Below, in pieces: positions 26,608 through 34,857 of a stretch of DNA of 48,122 nt. Origin of the DNA: Bacteroidales bacterium (lineage in GTDB: Bacteria > Bacteroidota > Bacteroidia > Bacteroidales > UBA932); the NCBI GenBank assembly GCA_017546605.1, contig JAFYSH010000020.1:1-48122 (forward strand). The letters are read 5' to 3'. Both the position numbers and the translations under genes were made by a program. The notes below the pieces were generated by a model that was not told where the DNA came from, made no database searches, and worked only from the letters and a program-made list of their open reading frames with translations. Numbering within the stretch: position 1 is the stretch's first letter; each line of letters starts with the position of its first letter.

Positions 26608-27003
26608 ATGCACCTGATTATGATGACCTTTTGGACAATTCTTTTGTTGGTAATTTCCAACGTATTTATGACCTTCGCTTGGTATGGTCACTTGAAATTT
26701 GGAGAAATGGACTGGTTCAAGAGTCTGCCTTTGTTGGGGGTGATTCTTATTAGCTGGGGAATTGCCTTCTTTGAATATTGTTTTCAAGTACCAGCCAACC
26801 GAATTGGGTTTGTGGGTAATGGTGGACCGTTGACTCTGATTCAACTTAAGGTCGTTCAAGAGGTGGTATCCTTGTCGGTATTTACCGTGTTTACGGTCTT
26901 GCTCTTCAAAGGCGAATCATTCCGCTGGAATCACATTGTAGCCTTTGTTTGCTTGATCTTAGCCGTTTATTTTGTCTTTATTCCGACACCGAGCAAGGGG
27001 TAA
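26608..27003 (+). CDS. DUF486 family small membrane protein
   Basis: 131 residues, four predicted membrane helices, with the DUF486 signatures FMTFAWYGHLKF, ISWGIAFFEYCFQVPANRIG and FTVFTVLLFKGE. The family belongs to the drug/metabolite transporter fold group; substrate unknown. The start may be at 26608 or the Met four codons later (26620). Confidence 0.88.
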   Translation: MHLIMMTFWTILLLVISNVFMTFAWYGHLKFGEMDWFKSLPLLGVILISWGIAFFEYCFQVPANRIGFVGNGGPLTLIQLKVVQEVVSLSVFTVFTVLLFKGESFRWNHIVAFVCLILAVYFVFIPTPSKG

Positions 27004-27015
27004 GCCTCGCTCGGT
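26988..27015. terminator. Possible bidirectional terminator hairpin
   Basis: 11-bp repeat with one mismatch, 26988-26998 with 27005-27015, between convergent genes and spanning the DUF486 stop codon. No T-run, so doubtful. Confidence 0.4.
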
Positions 27016-27030
27016 ACCGGTTATTGCTGG

Positions 27031-27558
27031 TTATTCAAACAGGTTGATGTATTCGAAACTGTTGCCTACGCATTGTAGGTAACGTTGGAACTCAGTTTGT
27101 TCGATTACCACGGTGGCCGTGTTGTCATTGGGGTGAAAACTCAGGCTGGGGTAGTGCTGCAGACTTTCGTCCAGGAACAGGTGTACGTGGTTTTCCGGAT
27201 CGTTGACCAGACCGAACGGGGAGACCGATCCAGGGCGCAATCCTAACCATTTTTCCATACGTTGTTCCGAGGCAAAACTCAATTTTCCTTGGTGGAGTTT
27301 GTGCTCCAAATCATGAATGGCCAAGTTCAGGTCACAGTCAAATACGACCAGGTAGTGCCGGTTGCCCTTGTGGTTGCGGAAGAAGAGGTTTTTGCAGTGT
27401 TTGGATCCGTCTTGTTTCCAGTATTGTCGGGCAATTTCAATAGTAGGTGCTTCCGGGTGCTCGTAATAAGAATATTGGATGCCGTGCTGGTCCAAAAAAT
27501 CAAAGACCCGGCGGCGACGTGCCGCCCGGTCTTCTGTTAAATTCGTATTTTCTTCCAT
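27031..27558 (-). CDS. YbaK/ProX-type prolyl-tRNA editing protein
   Basis: 175 residues from the ATG at 27558; a start at 27609 would overlap the hutU end and is rejected. YbaK/aa-tRNA deacylase fold: YYEHPEAPTIEIA, KNLFFRNHKGNRHYLVV, LRPGSVSPFGL and HVHLFLDE. These proteins hydrolyse Ala-tRNA-Pro made in error by prolyl-tRNA synthetase. The full set of core residues, including the catalytic-lysine segment, is present. It follows hutU by 22 bases and is probably co-transcribed, with no functional link obvious. Confidence 0.9.
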   Translation of the reverse strand: MEENTNLTEDRAARRRRVFDFLDQHGIQYSYYEHPEAPTIEIARQYWKQDGSKHCKNLFFRNHKGNRHYLVVFDCDLNLAIHDLEHKLHQGKLSFASEQRMEKWLGLRPGSVSPFGLVNDPENHVHLFLDESLQHYPSLSFHPNDNTATVVIEQTEFQRYLQCVGNSFEYINLFE

Positions 27559-27580
27559 TGTTGGATAAAATCGTTGCTGT

Positions 27581-29596
27581 TTAGAAAGCTTGGTTGATGA
27601 TTTCGTCATCCACCAAGTTGGGAAGGGTGACTTTCAAGCTGGGGGTGCGTTCCATTTCGCGTTTGATAGCGAACATAGCACCAGAGTTGCGGGCCCAGCT
27701 ACGACGGGAAATACCGTTGTTCACGTCCCAGAACAACATGGTCTTGATGCGGCGGTCTGCTTCTTCACTACCATCGATCACCATACCGAAACCACCGTTG
27801 ATGACTTCGCCCCAACCAACGCCACCACCGTTGTGGATGGATACCCAGGTTGCGCCACGGAAGGAGTCGCCAATTACGTTTTGAACGGCCATGTCGGCGG
27901 TGAAGGACGATCCGTCATAAATGTTCGAGGTTTCGCGGTAGGGAGAGTCTGTTCCGGAAACATCGTGGTGGTCACGACCCAAGACGATGGGGGCAGAAAC
28001 ACGTCCTTCGCGAATGGCTTTGTTCATTGCCAGAGCGATGCGGATACGACCTTCCGAGTCAGCATACAGGATGCGGGCTTGAGAGCCTACTACCAAGTTG
28101 TTCGGGCCGGCTTCTTTGATCCAGTGGAGGTTGTCCGCCAGTTGAGACTTGATTTCTTCGGGAGCTTCCCGCATCATGTCTTCCAGTACTTCCGCAGCCA
28201 GACGGTCGGTTTCGGCCAAGTCTTCCGGTTTGGAGGAAGTACATACCCAGCGATAAGGGCCAAAGCCGTAGTCGAAGAACAGCGGGCCCATGATGTCTTG
28301 TACGTAAGACGGATAAATGAAAGTTCCGTCCGCTTTTACGATGTCGGCTCCTGCACGGGATGCTTCCAACAGGAAGGCGTTGCCATAATCGAAGAAGTAC
28401 ATGCCTTGTGCACAGAGTTTGTTGATGGCTGTTGCGTGACGGCGAAGGGTACTTTGCACAGCTTCCTTGAATTTTTCCGGTTCTTCTGCCATCAGGCGGT
28501 TGGATTCTTCAAAAGAGATGCCAGCCGGGTAATAACCACCCGCCCACGGGTTGTGGAGGGAGGTTTGGTCAGAACCCAAGTCCACTTGAATATTTTCTTC
28601 AGCCAGTTTTTCCCACAGGTCTACGACGTTACCTTGGTAGGCGAGAGAAACGGCTTCTTTGTTGTCACGGGCTTGCAATGCGCGAGCGATCAATGCGTCC
28701 AAATTGGTGTAAACTTCATCAACCCATCCTTGTGAGTAACGGGTTTGTACGGCTTTCGGGTTGATTTCTGCTACGATGCCGACTACGCCGGCGATGACAG
28801 CCGCTTTCGGTTGAGCTCCGGACATTCCTCCCAAGCCGGAACTTACGAAGATCTTACCGCGGATGTCGTCGGCTTGGTGTCCGTTCTTGACAGCGTGCAT
28901 ACGGGCAGCATTCAAGACCGTAATAGTGGTTCCATGAACGATGCCTTGCGGACCAATGTACATGAAGGATCCGGCGGTCATCTGACCGTATTGTGAAACG
29001 CCCAGGGCGTTGAATTTTTCCCAGTGGTCTTTGCTCGAGTAGTTCGGGATCACCATACCGTTGGTAACAACCAAGCGAGGGGCATCCTTGTGGGAAGGAT
29101 ACAAACCCATCGGGTGGCCCGAGTACAGTACCAAAGTCTGCTCATCGGTCATTTGAGAGAGGTATTGCATCGTTAACAGGTATTGGGCCCAGTTTTGGAA
29201 GGCAGCACCATTGCCTCCGTAGGTGATCAGCTCGTGCGGGTGTTGGGCAACTGCGTAGTCCAGGTTGTTGGACAACATTAACATAATGGCAGCAGCCTGA
29301 CGACTTTTGTGCGGGAATTCGTCAATGGAACGAGCTGTAATTTTGTAATCAGGACGGAAACGGTACATATAAATACGTCCGTATTCTTCCAATTCCTGTG
29401 CGAATTCTTTGGCCAAAACAGCGTGGTGTTTTGCAGGGAAGTAACGCAAGGCATTCCGCAGTGCCAGTTTCTTTTCGTCTGCCGTGAGGATGTCTTTGCG
29501 TTTGGGAGCGTGATTGATTGCCGGGTCAAACGGTTTGGGTTGAGGGAGTTCGTCAGGAATACCGGCTATAATTGCTTTTTGAAAGTCGTTCATCAT
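27581..29596 (-). CDS. hutU: Urocanate hydratase, long Bacteroidota form
   Basis: Second step of histidine degradation, adding water to urocanate with tightly bound NAD+. 671 residues, longer than the roughly 560-residue proteobacterial enzyme but normal for the Bacteroidota form. Seen: YGGNGAAFQNWAQYLLTM, YSGHPMGLYPSHKDAPR, SGLGGMSGAQPKA (NAD loop), WAGGYYPAGI and GFGPYRWVC. The active-site loop reads GPLFFDYGFGP; the cysteine found here in Pseudomonas HutU is Phe. hutH, hutI and the formimidoyl gene are not adjacent. A perfect -7 box lies 30 bases upstream. Confidence 0.96.
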   Translation of the reverse strand: MMNDFQKAIIAGIPDELPQPKPFDPAINHAPKRKDILTADEKKLALRNALRYFPAKHHAVLAKEFAQELEEYGRIYMYRFRPDYKITARSIDEFPHKSRQAAAIMLMLSNNLDYAVAQHPHELITYGGNGAAFQNWAQYLLTMQYLSQMTDEQTLVLYSGHPMGLYPSHKDAPRLVVTNGMVIPNYSSKDHWEKFNALGVSQYGQMTAGSFMYIGPQGIVHGTTITVLNAARMHAVKNGHQADDIRGKIFVSSGLGGMSGAQPKAAVIAGVVGIVAEINPKAVQTRYSQGWVDEVYTNLDALIARALQARDNKEAVSLAYQGNVVDLWEKLAEENIQVDLGSDQTSLHNPWAGGYYPAGISFEESNRLMAEEPEKFKEAVQSTLRRHATAINKLCAQGMYFFDYGNAFLLEASRAGADIVKADGTFIYPSYVQDIMGPLFFDYGFGPYRWVCTSSKPEDLAETDRLAAEVLEDMMREAPEEIKSQLADNLHWIKEAGPNNLVVGSQARILYADSEGRIRIALAMNKAIREGRVSAPIVLGRDHHDVSGTDSPYRETSNIYDGSSFTADMAVQNVIGDSFRGATWVSIHNGGGVGWGEVINGGFGMVIDGSEEADRRIKTMLFWDVNNGISRRSWARNSGAMFAIKREMERTPSLKVTLPNLVDDEIINQAF

Positions 29597-29625
29597 ATTG
29601 CTCGAGCTTTAATTATTCTATCTTA

Positions 29626-29633
29626 CAAATGTA
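29626..29633 (-). promoter_or_regulatory. -7 box (TACATTTG) of hutU
   Basis: Perfect TAnnTTTG on the minus strand; start about 29619, leader about 23 bases. No matching -33 box at normal spacing. Confidence 0.6.
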
Positions 29634-29642
29634 AGCATAATA

Positions 29643-29676
29643 AAACAAAACCCCGAAAGTTTTTGCTTTTCGGGGT
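29643..29676 (-). terminator. Terminator of the POT transporter gene
   Basis: 9-bp stem ACCCCGAAA at 29650-29658 with 29668-29676, then TTTTGTTTTATT on the minus strand. It lies 28 bases after the transporter stop. Confidence 0.85.
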
Positions 29677-29703
29677 CTGTTGTCCAATGAGGCTAAGGCC
29701 GTA

Positions 29704-31215
29704 TTATTTGGCTACTTTTTCCAGGCGTTTCAAAATGATGAAGATGAATGCAGCTGCTACCAAGCAGATGGCAATCAAGGTGCCCCAAACTACAGTCAGG
29801 GAGTTGCCCCACATCATTGCGGGAACTGCTACCAGGAAGTTACCCAAAGCGGTAGCTACGAACCAGCCGCCCATCATCATACCAGCGTATTTCGGAGGAG
29901 CTACTTTGGTCACGAAGGAGATACCGATCGGAGACAGCAAGAGCTCAGCAAAGGTGAGGATGAGGTAGGTAGAAATGAGCCAGTTCGGGGAAACGCGTGT
30001 TGCTGCTGTACCCATCGCTGTTTGCTCTGCCGGAGCGGGTAAACCGATAGAACCAGTGGTCAACAATACGTAAGCAATACCGGCTACAAGCATACCCAAA
30101 CCAATCTTCAAAGGAGAAGAAGGTTCTTTGCCACGTTTGGCCAGTGCTCCAAAGAGGGCGATGGAAACGGGGGTCAACATCACCACAAAGCAAGGGTTGA
30201 ATTGTTGGAAAATGGGAGCGCTTACTTCGGTATACTCGGGGAGTGCATTGTATTTGAATACCAGACCACAAGCAGCGGCTGCGATAATGGCAACCGAAAT
30301 GATGCGGCCTTGCATGCGTTTGCTTTGGAACAAACCAAAGAGAGCGTACACGATCACGATGCAGAGGATCAAGTTAACAACGTCGAAAGCCATGCTTTGG
30401 ATGCCGGTTGCAGAGGTTGCAACGTAGTCGCGAGCAAAGAAGGTCAATGTAGATCCGTTTTGGTGGAATGCCATCCAGAAGAAGATCACTACGGCGAATA
30501 CCAAGCACAAGCAGATGATGCGTTCTTTGGTTTGAGCCGGGCTCAATTCTGCCACTTGTTGGTTGGAGGCAGCCGCTACCTTGCGTTTGTCGGTGTGGAG
30601 GTAGGTGCTACGGAATGCGTAGAAGATGAGGATGGAAACAATCAATGAGAAGCAGGCAACAGCAAAAGCATAGTGGTATGCATCCGCTTCTGAAGCACCA
30701 AGGCTTCGTTGTGCCCATTCCATAATTTTGATAGCAGCGGTCGGGGCAAACATGGATCCGACATTGATGGCCATGTAGAAAAGACTGAAGCCAGAGTCGC
30801 GTTTGTCTGCGTAAGCCGGATCGTCATACAGGTTACCCACCATCACTTGCAAGTTTCCTTTAAAGAGCCCGGTACCGATACAGATCAGCAGCAAGGCGCC
30901 TCCCATGGCGATCACCGCTCCGCGGTTGGCTCCCAAGGGCAAGGAGAGCAGCAAGTAACCGAAAAACATGACGGCAATCCCGATGGTTACCATTTTTCGG
31001 TAGCCCAATTTGTCAGCAGCAATACCGCCGAACAAGGGCATGAAATAGACAAAACCTAAGAAGGTAGAATAAATAAGACCGGCAGTAGAAGCCGAGTAGC
31101 CAAAGTTGGCTTGCAAGAAGAGAACGAAAACGGCAAGCATGGTATAGTAGCCGAAACGCTCCCCGGTGTTAGCCAAGGCTAGGGCGTAGAGCCCTTTGGG
31201 GTGTTTGTCAAACAT
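29704..31215 (-). CDS. POT family proton-coupled oligopeptide transporter
   Basis: 503 residues, about twelve or more membrane helices of the major facilitator fold. POT signatures: GERFGYYTMLAVF in helix 1, FGGIAADKLGYRK in the helix 2-3 loop, and FSLFYMAINVGSMFAP in helix 5. The proton-coupling ExxER motif reads NTGER, so the first glutamate is Asn. It imports di- and tripeptides, in keeping with amino-acid fermentation. A clear promoter box was not found upstream. Confidence 0.93.
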   Translation of the reverse strand: MFDKHPKGLYALALANTGERFGYYTMLAVFVLFLQANFGYSASTAGLIYSTFLGFVYFMPLFGGIAADKLGYRKMVTIGIAVMFFGYLLLSLPLGANRGAVIAMGGALLLICIGTGLFKGNLQVMVGNLYDDPAYADKRDSGFSLFYMAINVGSMFAPTAAIKIMEWAQRSLGASEADAYHYAFAVACFSLIVSILIFYAFRSTYLHTDKRKVAAASNQQVAELSPAQTKERIICLCLVFAVVIFFWMAFHQNGSTLTFFARDYVATSATGIQSMAFDVVNLILCIVIVYALFGLFQSKRMQGRIISVAIIAAAACGLVFKYNALPEYTEVSAPIFQQFNPCFVVMLTPVSIALFGALAKRGKEPSSPLKIGLGMLVAGIAYVLLTTGSIGLPAPAEQTAMGTAATRVSPNWLISTYLILTFAELLLSPIGISFVTKVAPPKYAGMMMGGWFVATALGNFLVAVPAMMWGNSLTVVWGTLIAICLVAAAFIFIILKRLEKVAK

Positions 31216-31267
31216 AGTTTAGTGTTTTGTATTTTAGATTGTTAAATTAGATTCTTGCTGAAAACAA

Positions 31268-31301
31268 GAACAGGACCAAGATTTTACTCCCGATCCTGTT
31301 C
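31268..31301 (-). terminator. Terminator of rpsU
   Basis: 8-bp stem GAACAGGA at 31268-31275 with 31294-31301, then TTGTTTTC on the minus strand, about 30 bases after the rpsU stop. Confidence 0.65.
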
Positions 31302-31332
31302 CCTCTTTGCTATGAAAACGGTTTAACGAACT

Positions 31333-31524
31333 TTATTCTTCGTTGATTTGGAGGTGTTGCACGTAGATAGCCTTTTTCAATTCGTCTCTTCTGCGAACAG
31401 ACGGTTTTTCAAAAGTCTTTCTGCTGCGAAGCTCACGCACAATGCCAGTCTTTTCGAATTTACGTTTGAATTTTTTCAACGCTCTTTCAATGTTTTCGCC
31501 ATCTTTTACGGGTACAATAATCAT
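31333..31524 (-). CDS. rpsU: 30S ribosomal protein bS21
   Basis: 63 residues from the ATG at 31524 (MIIVPVKDGENIERALKKFKRKFEKTG). A longer frame to 31584 runs through the Shine-Dalgarno and promoter and is rejected. bS21 sits near the 3' end of 16S rRNA and, in Bacteroidota, helps hide the anti-Shine-Dalgarno. The gene has a very strong Shine-Dalgarno, the hallmark of autoregulation by free ribosomes lacking bS21. The promoter is a full consensus match. Confidence 0.98.
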   Translation of the reverse strand: MIIVPVKDGENIERALKKFKRKFEKTGIVRELRSRKTFEKPSVRRRDELKKAIYVQHLQINEE

Positions 31525-31533
31525 CTCTTTACC

Positions 31534-31542
31534 ACCTCCTTT
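31534..31542 (-). promoter_or_regulatory. Strong Shine-Dalgarno of rpsU
   Basis: AAAGGAGGT on the minus strand, 9 bases before the ATG. Extended Shine-Dalgarno sites are rare in Bacteroidota, where bS21, bS18 and bS6 mask the anti-SD; published work on Flavobacterium johnsoniae ties the rpsU site to bS21 autoregulation. Confidence 0.9.
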
Positions 31543-31554
31543 TATTTGCGGCTG

Positions 31555-31585
31555 CAAAGGTAGAAAAAAGAATTGAATCTCCAAA
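31555..31585 (-). promoter_or_regulatory. Full promoter of rpsU
   Basis: Minus strand: -33 TTTG at 31582-31585, 19-base spacer, -7 TACCTTTG at 31555-31562. Both match consensus. It is back-to-back with the promoter of the next gene. Confidence 0.85.
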
Positions 31586-31619
31586 TCAAATTTATCTTGA
31601 TGTTTACGGGAGAATACCT

Positions 31620-31627
31620 TACATTTG
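31620..31627 (+). promoter_or_regulatory. -7 box (TACATTTG), leaderless-type placement
   Basis: Perfect TAnnTTTG ending 3 bases before the ATG at 31631, with a near -33 (CTTG, 31596-31599) at a 20-base spacer. Transcription would start at or very near the start codon. Confidence 0.6.
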
Positions 31628-31630
31628 TGT

Positions 31631-32494
31631 ATGAAAAAGCTGTTATCAATAGTTCTAGTTTTGATTTCTTTGCCCTTGTTGGCGCAGAAAAATCGTGTTC
31701 CGGATTGGTTCTTTAATCACGCTGACGATCAGGTTGTCGGTGTTTCGCTTCCGGGTATGAGTGATCGTCCGCAAGAGGCGCTTCACCTGGCCATTTCGCA
31801 GGCTTTGACGGAGTATTTATATGCTGAGGAATTGGGGGGCGATATCAAACCGAATGCCGTCAGCAGTGCCTATTCCTCGGAAGATGGCTCTTCAAAAAAA
31901 ATCACAACCCAGTCGCAGGGTAGCGTGCGAATGGTTAGAACGAGAATGCTCCTGATGGAAGTCTTAAAAACCTATACAAATCGATGTGGAGAGGTCTTTG
32001 TTTTGCTTCGGATGAATCAGGGGGAGCAATACAAGGTCAAATTTGCGATGGAGTGTTACCACGAACTGATAGAAGTGCGTGAGGTTGATTTTCAGTCTGA
32101 AATGGATGATAGGACCTTTATACAACAACAGAAAGTTGCTTTTGAACTCTTGGGCAATGATATGGGTTTTTTGATCTCGCTTTCTGCGGATCGTATTGAG
32201 AAGGGGAATGATTCGGATTTGTCGGTCTCACTTCAGTGTTCCGACAAACAGGGTGCCGTATTTGAGAAAGTATGGGATGATTTATTGACGCAAGAAATTG
32301 AATACAAGAATGCTGGCGTATCCGGCGATCCTCTCTCGGTAGGTTTTGCCTCCCGATGTGAAGCGGGTTTGTACATGGCGTCCATGGATGCCCTATGCAA
32401 TGCTATGGAGGCATCGCGGATCGATACGAAAATAGGGATTCAATCGGGCTATTTGCTGATGCGTTCCACCTATAAGGAGCAGCCGTCGTTGTGA
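31631..32494 (+). CDS. Exported protein of unknown function, LPP20-like
   Basis: 287 residues from MKKLLSIVLVLISLPLLAQ, a clear signal peptide. The start KNRVPDWFF and the following alternating helix-strand pattern recall LPP20-family periplasmic proteins, but the match is weak. No catalytic motif. The stop overlaps the next start as GTGA, so it is translationally coupled to xerC, an odd partner. Two codons upstream there is an in-frame TTG that I do not use because it lies in the -7 box. Confidence 0.75.
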   Translation: MKKLLSIVLVLISLPLLAQKNRVPDWFFNHADDQVVGVSLPGMSDRPQEALHLAISQALTEYLYAEELGGDIKPNAVSSAYSSEDGSSKKITTQSQGSVRMVRTRMLLMEVLKTYTNRCGEVFVLLRMNQGEQYKVKFAMECYHELIEVREVDFQSEMDDRTFIQQQKVAFELLGNDMGFLISLSADRIEKGNDSDLSVSLQCSDKQGAVFEKVWDDLLTQEIEYKNAGVSGDPLSVGFASRCEAGLYMASMDALCNAMEASRIDTKIGIQSGYLLMRSTYKEQPSL

Positions 32495-33489
32495 ATCCAG
32501 TCGCCCAATTCCTTCGGTATTTAAGGACAGAGAAGCGGGTTTCGTCACGGACCTATTGCCTGTATGCAGCTGCTTTGCGGGATGCTTATGCTTTTTTGTA
32601 TGCTGATCGGAATTGGAGGCATTTGCCGGAGTTGGGAAATGATCTGGTTGATTGGGAACGGCAGACGGAGTTTTGGCCCCTGCAAGGCCAGGAATGGTTG
32701 GATTTCTGGAAGTCCCTTCACATTCGCTCCTATCTTTCTTTTGGGATGAGTCAAGGCTTGAGCGCATTGACTCTGAATTTGCGGATGTCGGCGTTCAGTT
32801 CTTTTTGTGAATTTGCAGTCCGTCGTGGATGGATGGATAAAAATCCCGTGCGTTCGGTTGCCCGTCCGAAAAAATCGCGACGTTTGCCCGAGTTCTACAA
32901 GTCGGCTTCCTTGGAAAAATATTTTGCCTGTTTTGCTCAGCCAGATCGCACCTGGGACTTTCCAACATACCGCAATCGTATGCTTTTATTGGTGCTATAC
33001 GGTACTGGGATGCGGCGTTCGGAGGTGGTTCATTTACAGGTGAAGGATTATGATGTGGCACGGTCGTTGTTTAGAGTGGTGGGGAAGGGCGATAAAGAGC
33101 GAGAAATACCCGTTCCGATTAGGATTTCTCAAGAAATTGTATTATATTTGGAACGAGTTAAGGAAACGTTCACAAACGCTCCTCCAAAATGGTTCTTTGT
33201 AACGGATAAAGGAAATCAATTGTATCCACAATTTGTAAACATTGTGGTGAAAAAAGAGTTGGGTGCCCTGGATGGTTTTTCCGGGAAGAAGTCTCCACAC
33301 GTGTTGCGGCACTCGCTGGCAACCCATTTGTTGAATAACGGGACGGATCTCAATAGCATCAAGGAGGTCTTGGGACACTCCTCCCTGGCGGCCACACAGG
33401 TATATACGCACAACTCTTTTGAAAAACTAAAGGAAGCATATATAACCGCTCATCCACGAGCAAAAAACGGAGGTAAATATGGACATTAG
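32491..33489 (+). CDS. xerC: XerC/XerD-type tyrosine recombinase
   Basis: 332 residues from the GTG at 32491. An N-terminal SAM-like core-binding domain (to about 120), then the catalytic domain with the full set: Arg in GTGMRRSE, Lys in GKGDKE, HVLRH, GHSS and the nucleophilic Tyr in VYTHNSFEKL. Length and position next to rpsU and hpf match the chromosomal dimer-resolution recombinase of Bacteroidota rather than an element integrase. The last 11 bases overlap the hpf start. Confidence 0.93.
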   Translation: MNPVAQFLRYLRTEKRVSSRTYCLYAAALRDAYAFLYADRNWRHLPELGNDLVDWERQTEFWPLQGQEWLDFWKSLHIRSYLSFGMSQGLSALTLNLRMSAFSSFCEFAVRRGWMDKNPVRSVARPKKSRRLPEFYKSASLEKYFACFAQPDRTWDFPTYRNRMLLLVLYGTGMRRSEVVHLQVKDYDVARSLFRVVGKGDKEREIPVPIRISQEIVLYLERVKETFTNAPPKWFFVTDKGNQLYPQFVNIVVKKELGALDGFSGKKSPHVLRHSLATHLLNNGTDLNSIKEVLGHSSLAATQVYTHNSFEKLKEAYITAHPRAKNGGKYGH

Positions 33490-33769
33490 AGTACAATCTA
33501 TCAGATTTGATGCTGATCAAAAGTTGTTGGAATTCATTGACAAGAAGTTGAGTAAGTTGTCAAAATTCTACGAAGACATTATCAATCTTGAAGTGGCTCT
33601 GACCTTAGAACCCGATCACAAGAAAAACGCGAAAGTTCGTGTAGCAATTCCTGGTAATGATTTGGTGATTGATCGGACAGCAGACACTTTTGAAGATGCC
33701 GTTGTTGATTGTGCAGATGCCTTGAAGGATATGTTGGTCAAGGCAAAAGAAAAAAGATACGGGCTATAG
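33479..33769 (+). CDS. hpf: Ribosome hibernation factor HPF/RaiA, short form
   Basis: 96 residues, beta-alpha-beta-beta-beta-alpha fold of the short HPF/RaiA family (VQSIRFDADQKLLEFIDKKL, then VRVAIPGNDLVIDR). Binds the 30S decoding region in slow growth. Overlaps the xerC end by 11 bases and is co-transcribed. In many Bacteroidota this pair precedes tRNA genes and tuf; here a terminator and obg follow instead. Confidence 0.92.
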   Translation: MDIRVQSIRFDADQKLLEFIDKKLSKLSKFYEDIINLEVALTLEPDHKKNAKVRVAIPGNDLVIDRTADTFEDAVVDCADALKDMLVKAKEKRYGL

Positions 33770-33786
33770 TGGAATGGCCTGCATGA

Positions 33787-33818
33787 AAATGGGAACGATC
33801 TCGTTCCCATTTTTTTTG
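33787..33818 (+). terminator. Terminator after hpf
   Basis: Perfect 10-bp stem, 33789-33798 with 33801-33810, then a T-run. The last T residues and the following G form the -33 box of obg. Confidence 0.9.
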
Positions 33819-33844
33819 TCTGCATCTGAGAATAATTATCTTTG
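33815..33844 (+). promoter_or_regulatory. Promoter of obg
   Basis: -33 TTTG at 33815-33818, 18-base spacer, -7 TATCTTTG at 33837-33844. The ATG at 33854 follows the -7 box by 9 bases, so the leader is only a few bases long. Confidence 0.75.
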
Positions 33845-33853
33845 CAAATTGTT

Positions 33854-34846
33854 ATGGCAGGATCGAATTTCATTGATTATGTGAAGCTTTTTTTGGCTTC
33901 TGGAAATGGCGGAAAGGGTTCTACCCACTTGCGCCGGGAAAAATATGTACCCAAAGGTGGACCGGATGGCGGTGATGGCGGTCGTGGCGGCCACATCATT
34001 TTGCGAGGCAATGCCCAGTATTGGACCTTGATCCACCTCAAATACCGGAAGCACATCAAGGCGGAACATGGTGGAGACGGTAGTGGTAACTTGTGCAAAG
34101 GAGCCAATGGCGAGGACATCATCCTGGAAGTACCGTTAGGAACGGTAGCCAAGGATGCGGAAACACGCGAAGTGCTCTGTGAAATCATGGAAGACGGAGA
34201 AGAAGTCATCTTGGTGAAAGGTGGACGGGGCGGTTTGGGCAATGCCAATTTTAAATCGGCGACCAATCAAACACCGCGTTATTCGCAACCGGGAGAGCCG
34301 GGTTACGAGGGTTGGTTCATCTTGGAGTTGAAGCTTTTGGCCGATGTCGGTCTGGTCGGTTTCCCGAATGCGGGTAAGTCCACATTGCTTTCTGCTGTGT
34401 CGGCAGCCCGGCCCAAAATTGCAGATTATGCTTTTACAACCATGGAACCGAACCTGGGAATTGTTCACTACTACGACGATCGTTCTTTCGTAATGGCGGA
34501 TATTCCGGGTATCATTGAAGGTGCGCACGCAGGAAAAGGTTTGGGACTTCGTTTCTTGCGTCACATTGAGCGAAATTCGATGCTGTTGTTCCTGGTGCCG
34601 GCTGACTCGAAAGATCCGGCAGCCGAGTATGCGATCCTGCTGAATGAACTGGAAAAGTACAACCCGGAATTGTTGGATAAAGAACGGGTGCTGGCGATTT
34701 CAAAGTGTGATATGCTGGATGAAGAGTTGATGAGCGAGATGGAGCAGCATTTGCCGAAAGAGATTCCGCACGTGTTCTTCTCATCGGTGAGCGGCTACAA
34801 TGTACAACAGCTCAAGGATTTGTTGTGGCGTAAGTTGAATGATTAA
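33854..34846 (+). CDS. obgE: GTPase Obg
   Basis: 330 residues from [10 protein letters not shown]; an in-frame ATG at 33842 lies in the promoter and is rejected. N-terminal glycine-rich OBG fold ([12 protein letters not shown]), then the G domain with P-loop GFPNAGKST, switch [16 protein letters not shown] and specificity loops. Acts in 50S assembly and stress control. The C-terminal OCT domain is absent, as in many Bacteroidota. The next gene starts 11 bases later. Confidence 0.96.
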   Translation: MAGSNFIDYVKLFLASGNGGKGSTHLRREKYVPKGGPDGGDGGRGGHIILRGNAQYWTLIHLKYRKHIKAEHGGDGSGNLCKGANGEDIILEVPLGTVAKDAETREVLCEIMEDGEEVILVKGGRGGLGNANFKSATNQTPRYSQPGEPGYEGWFILELKLLADVGLVGFPNAGKSTLLSAVSAARPKIADYAFTTMEPNLGIVHYYDDRSFVMADIPGIIEGAHAGKGLGLRFLRHIERNSMLLFLVPADSKDPAAEYAILLNELEKYNPELLDKERVLAISKCDMLDEELMSEMEQHLPKEIPHVFFSSVSGYNVQQLKDLLWRKLND

Positions 34847-34857
34847 TCAGCCGTCTG

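Noticed and set aside
32491..33489. Tyrosine recombinase as an element integrase
   Set aside because: Length and its place beside rpsU and hpf fit the housekeeping XerC/D.
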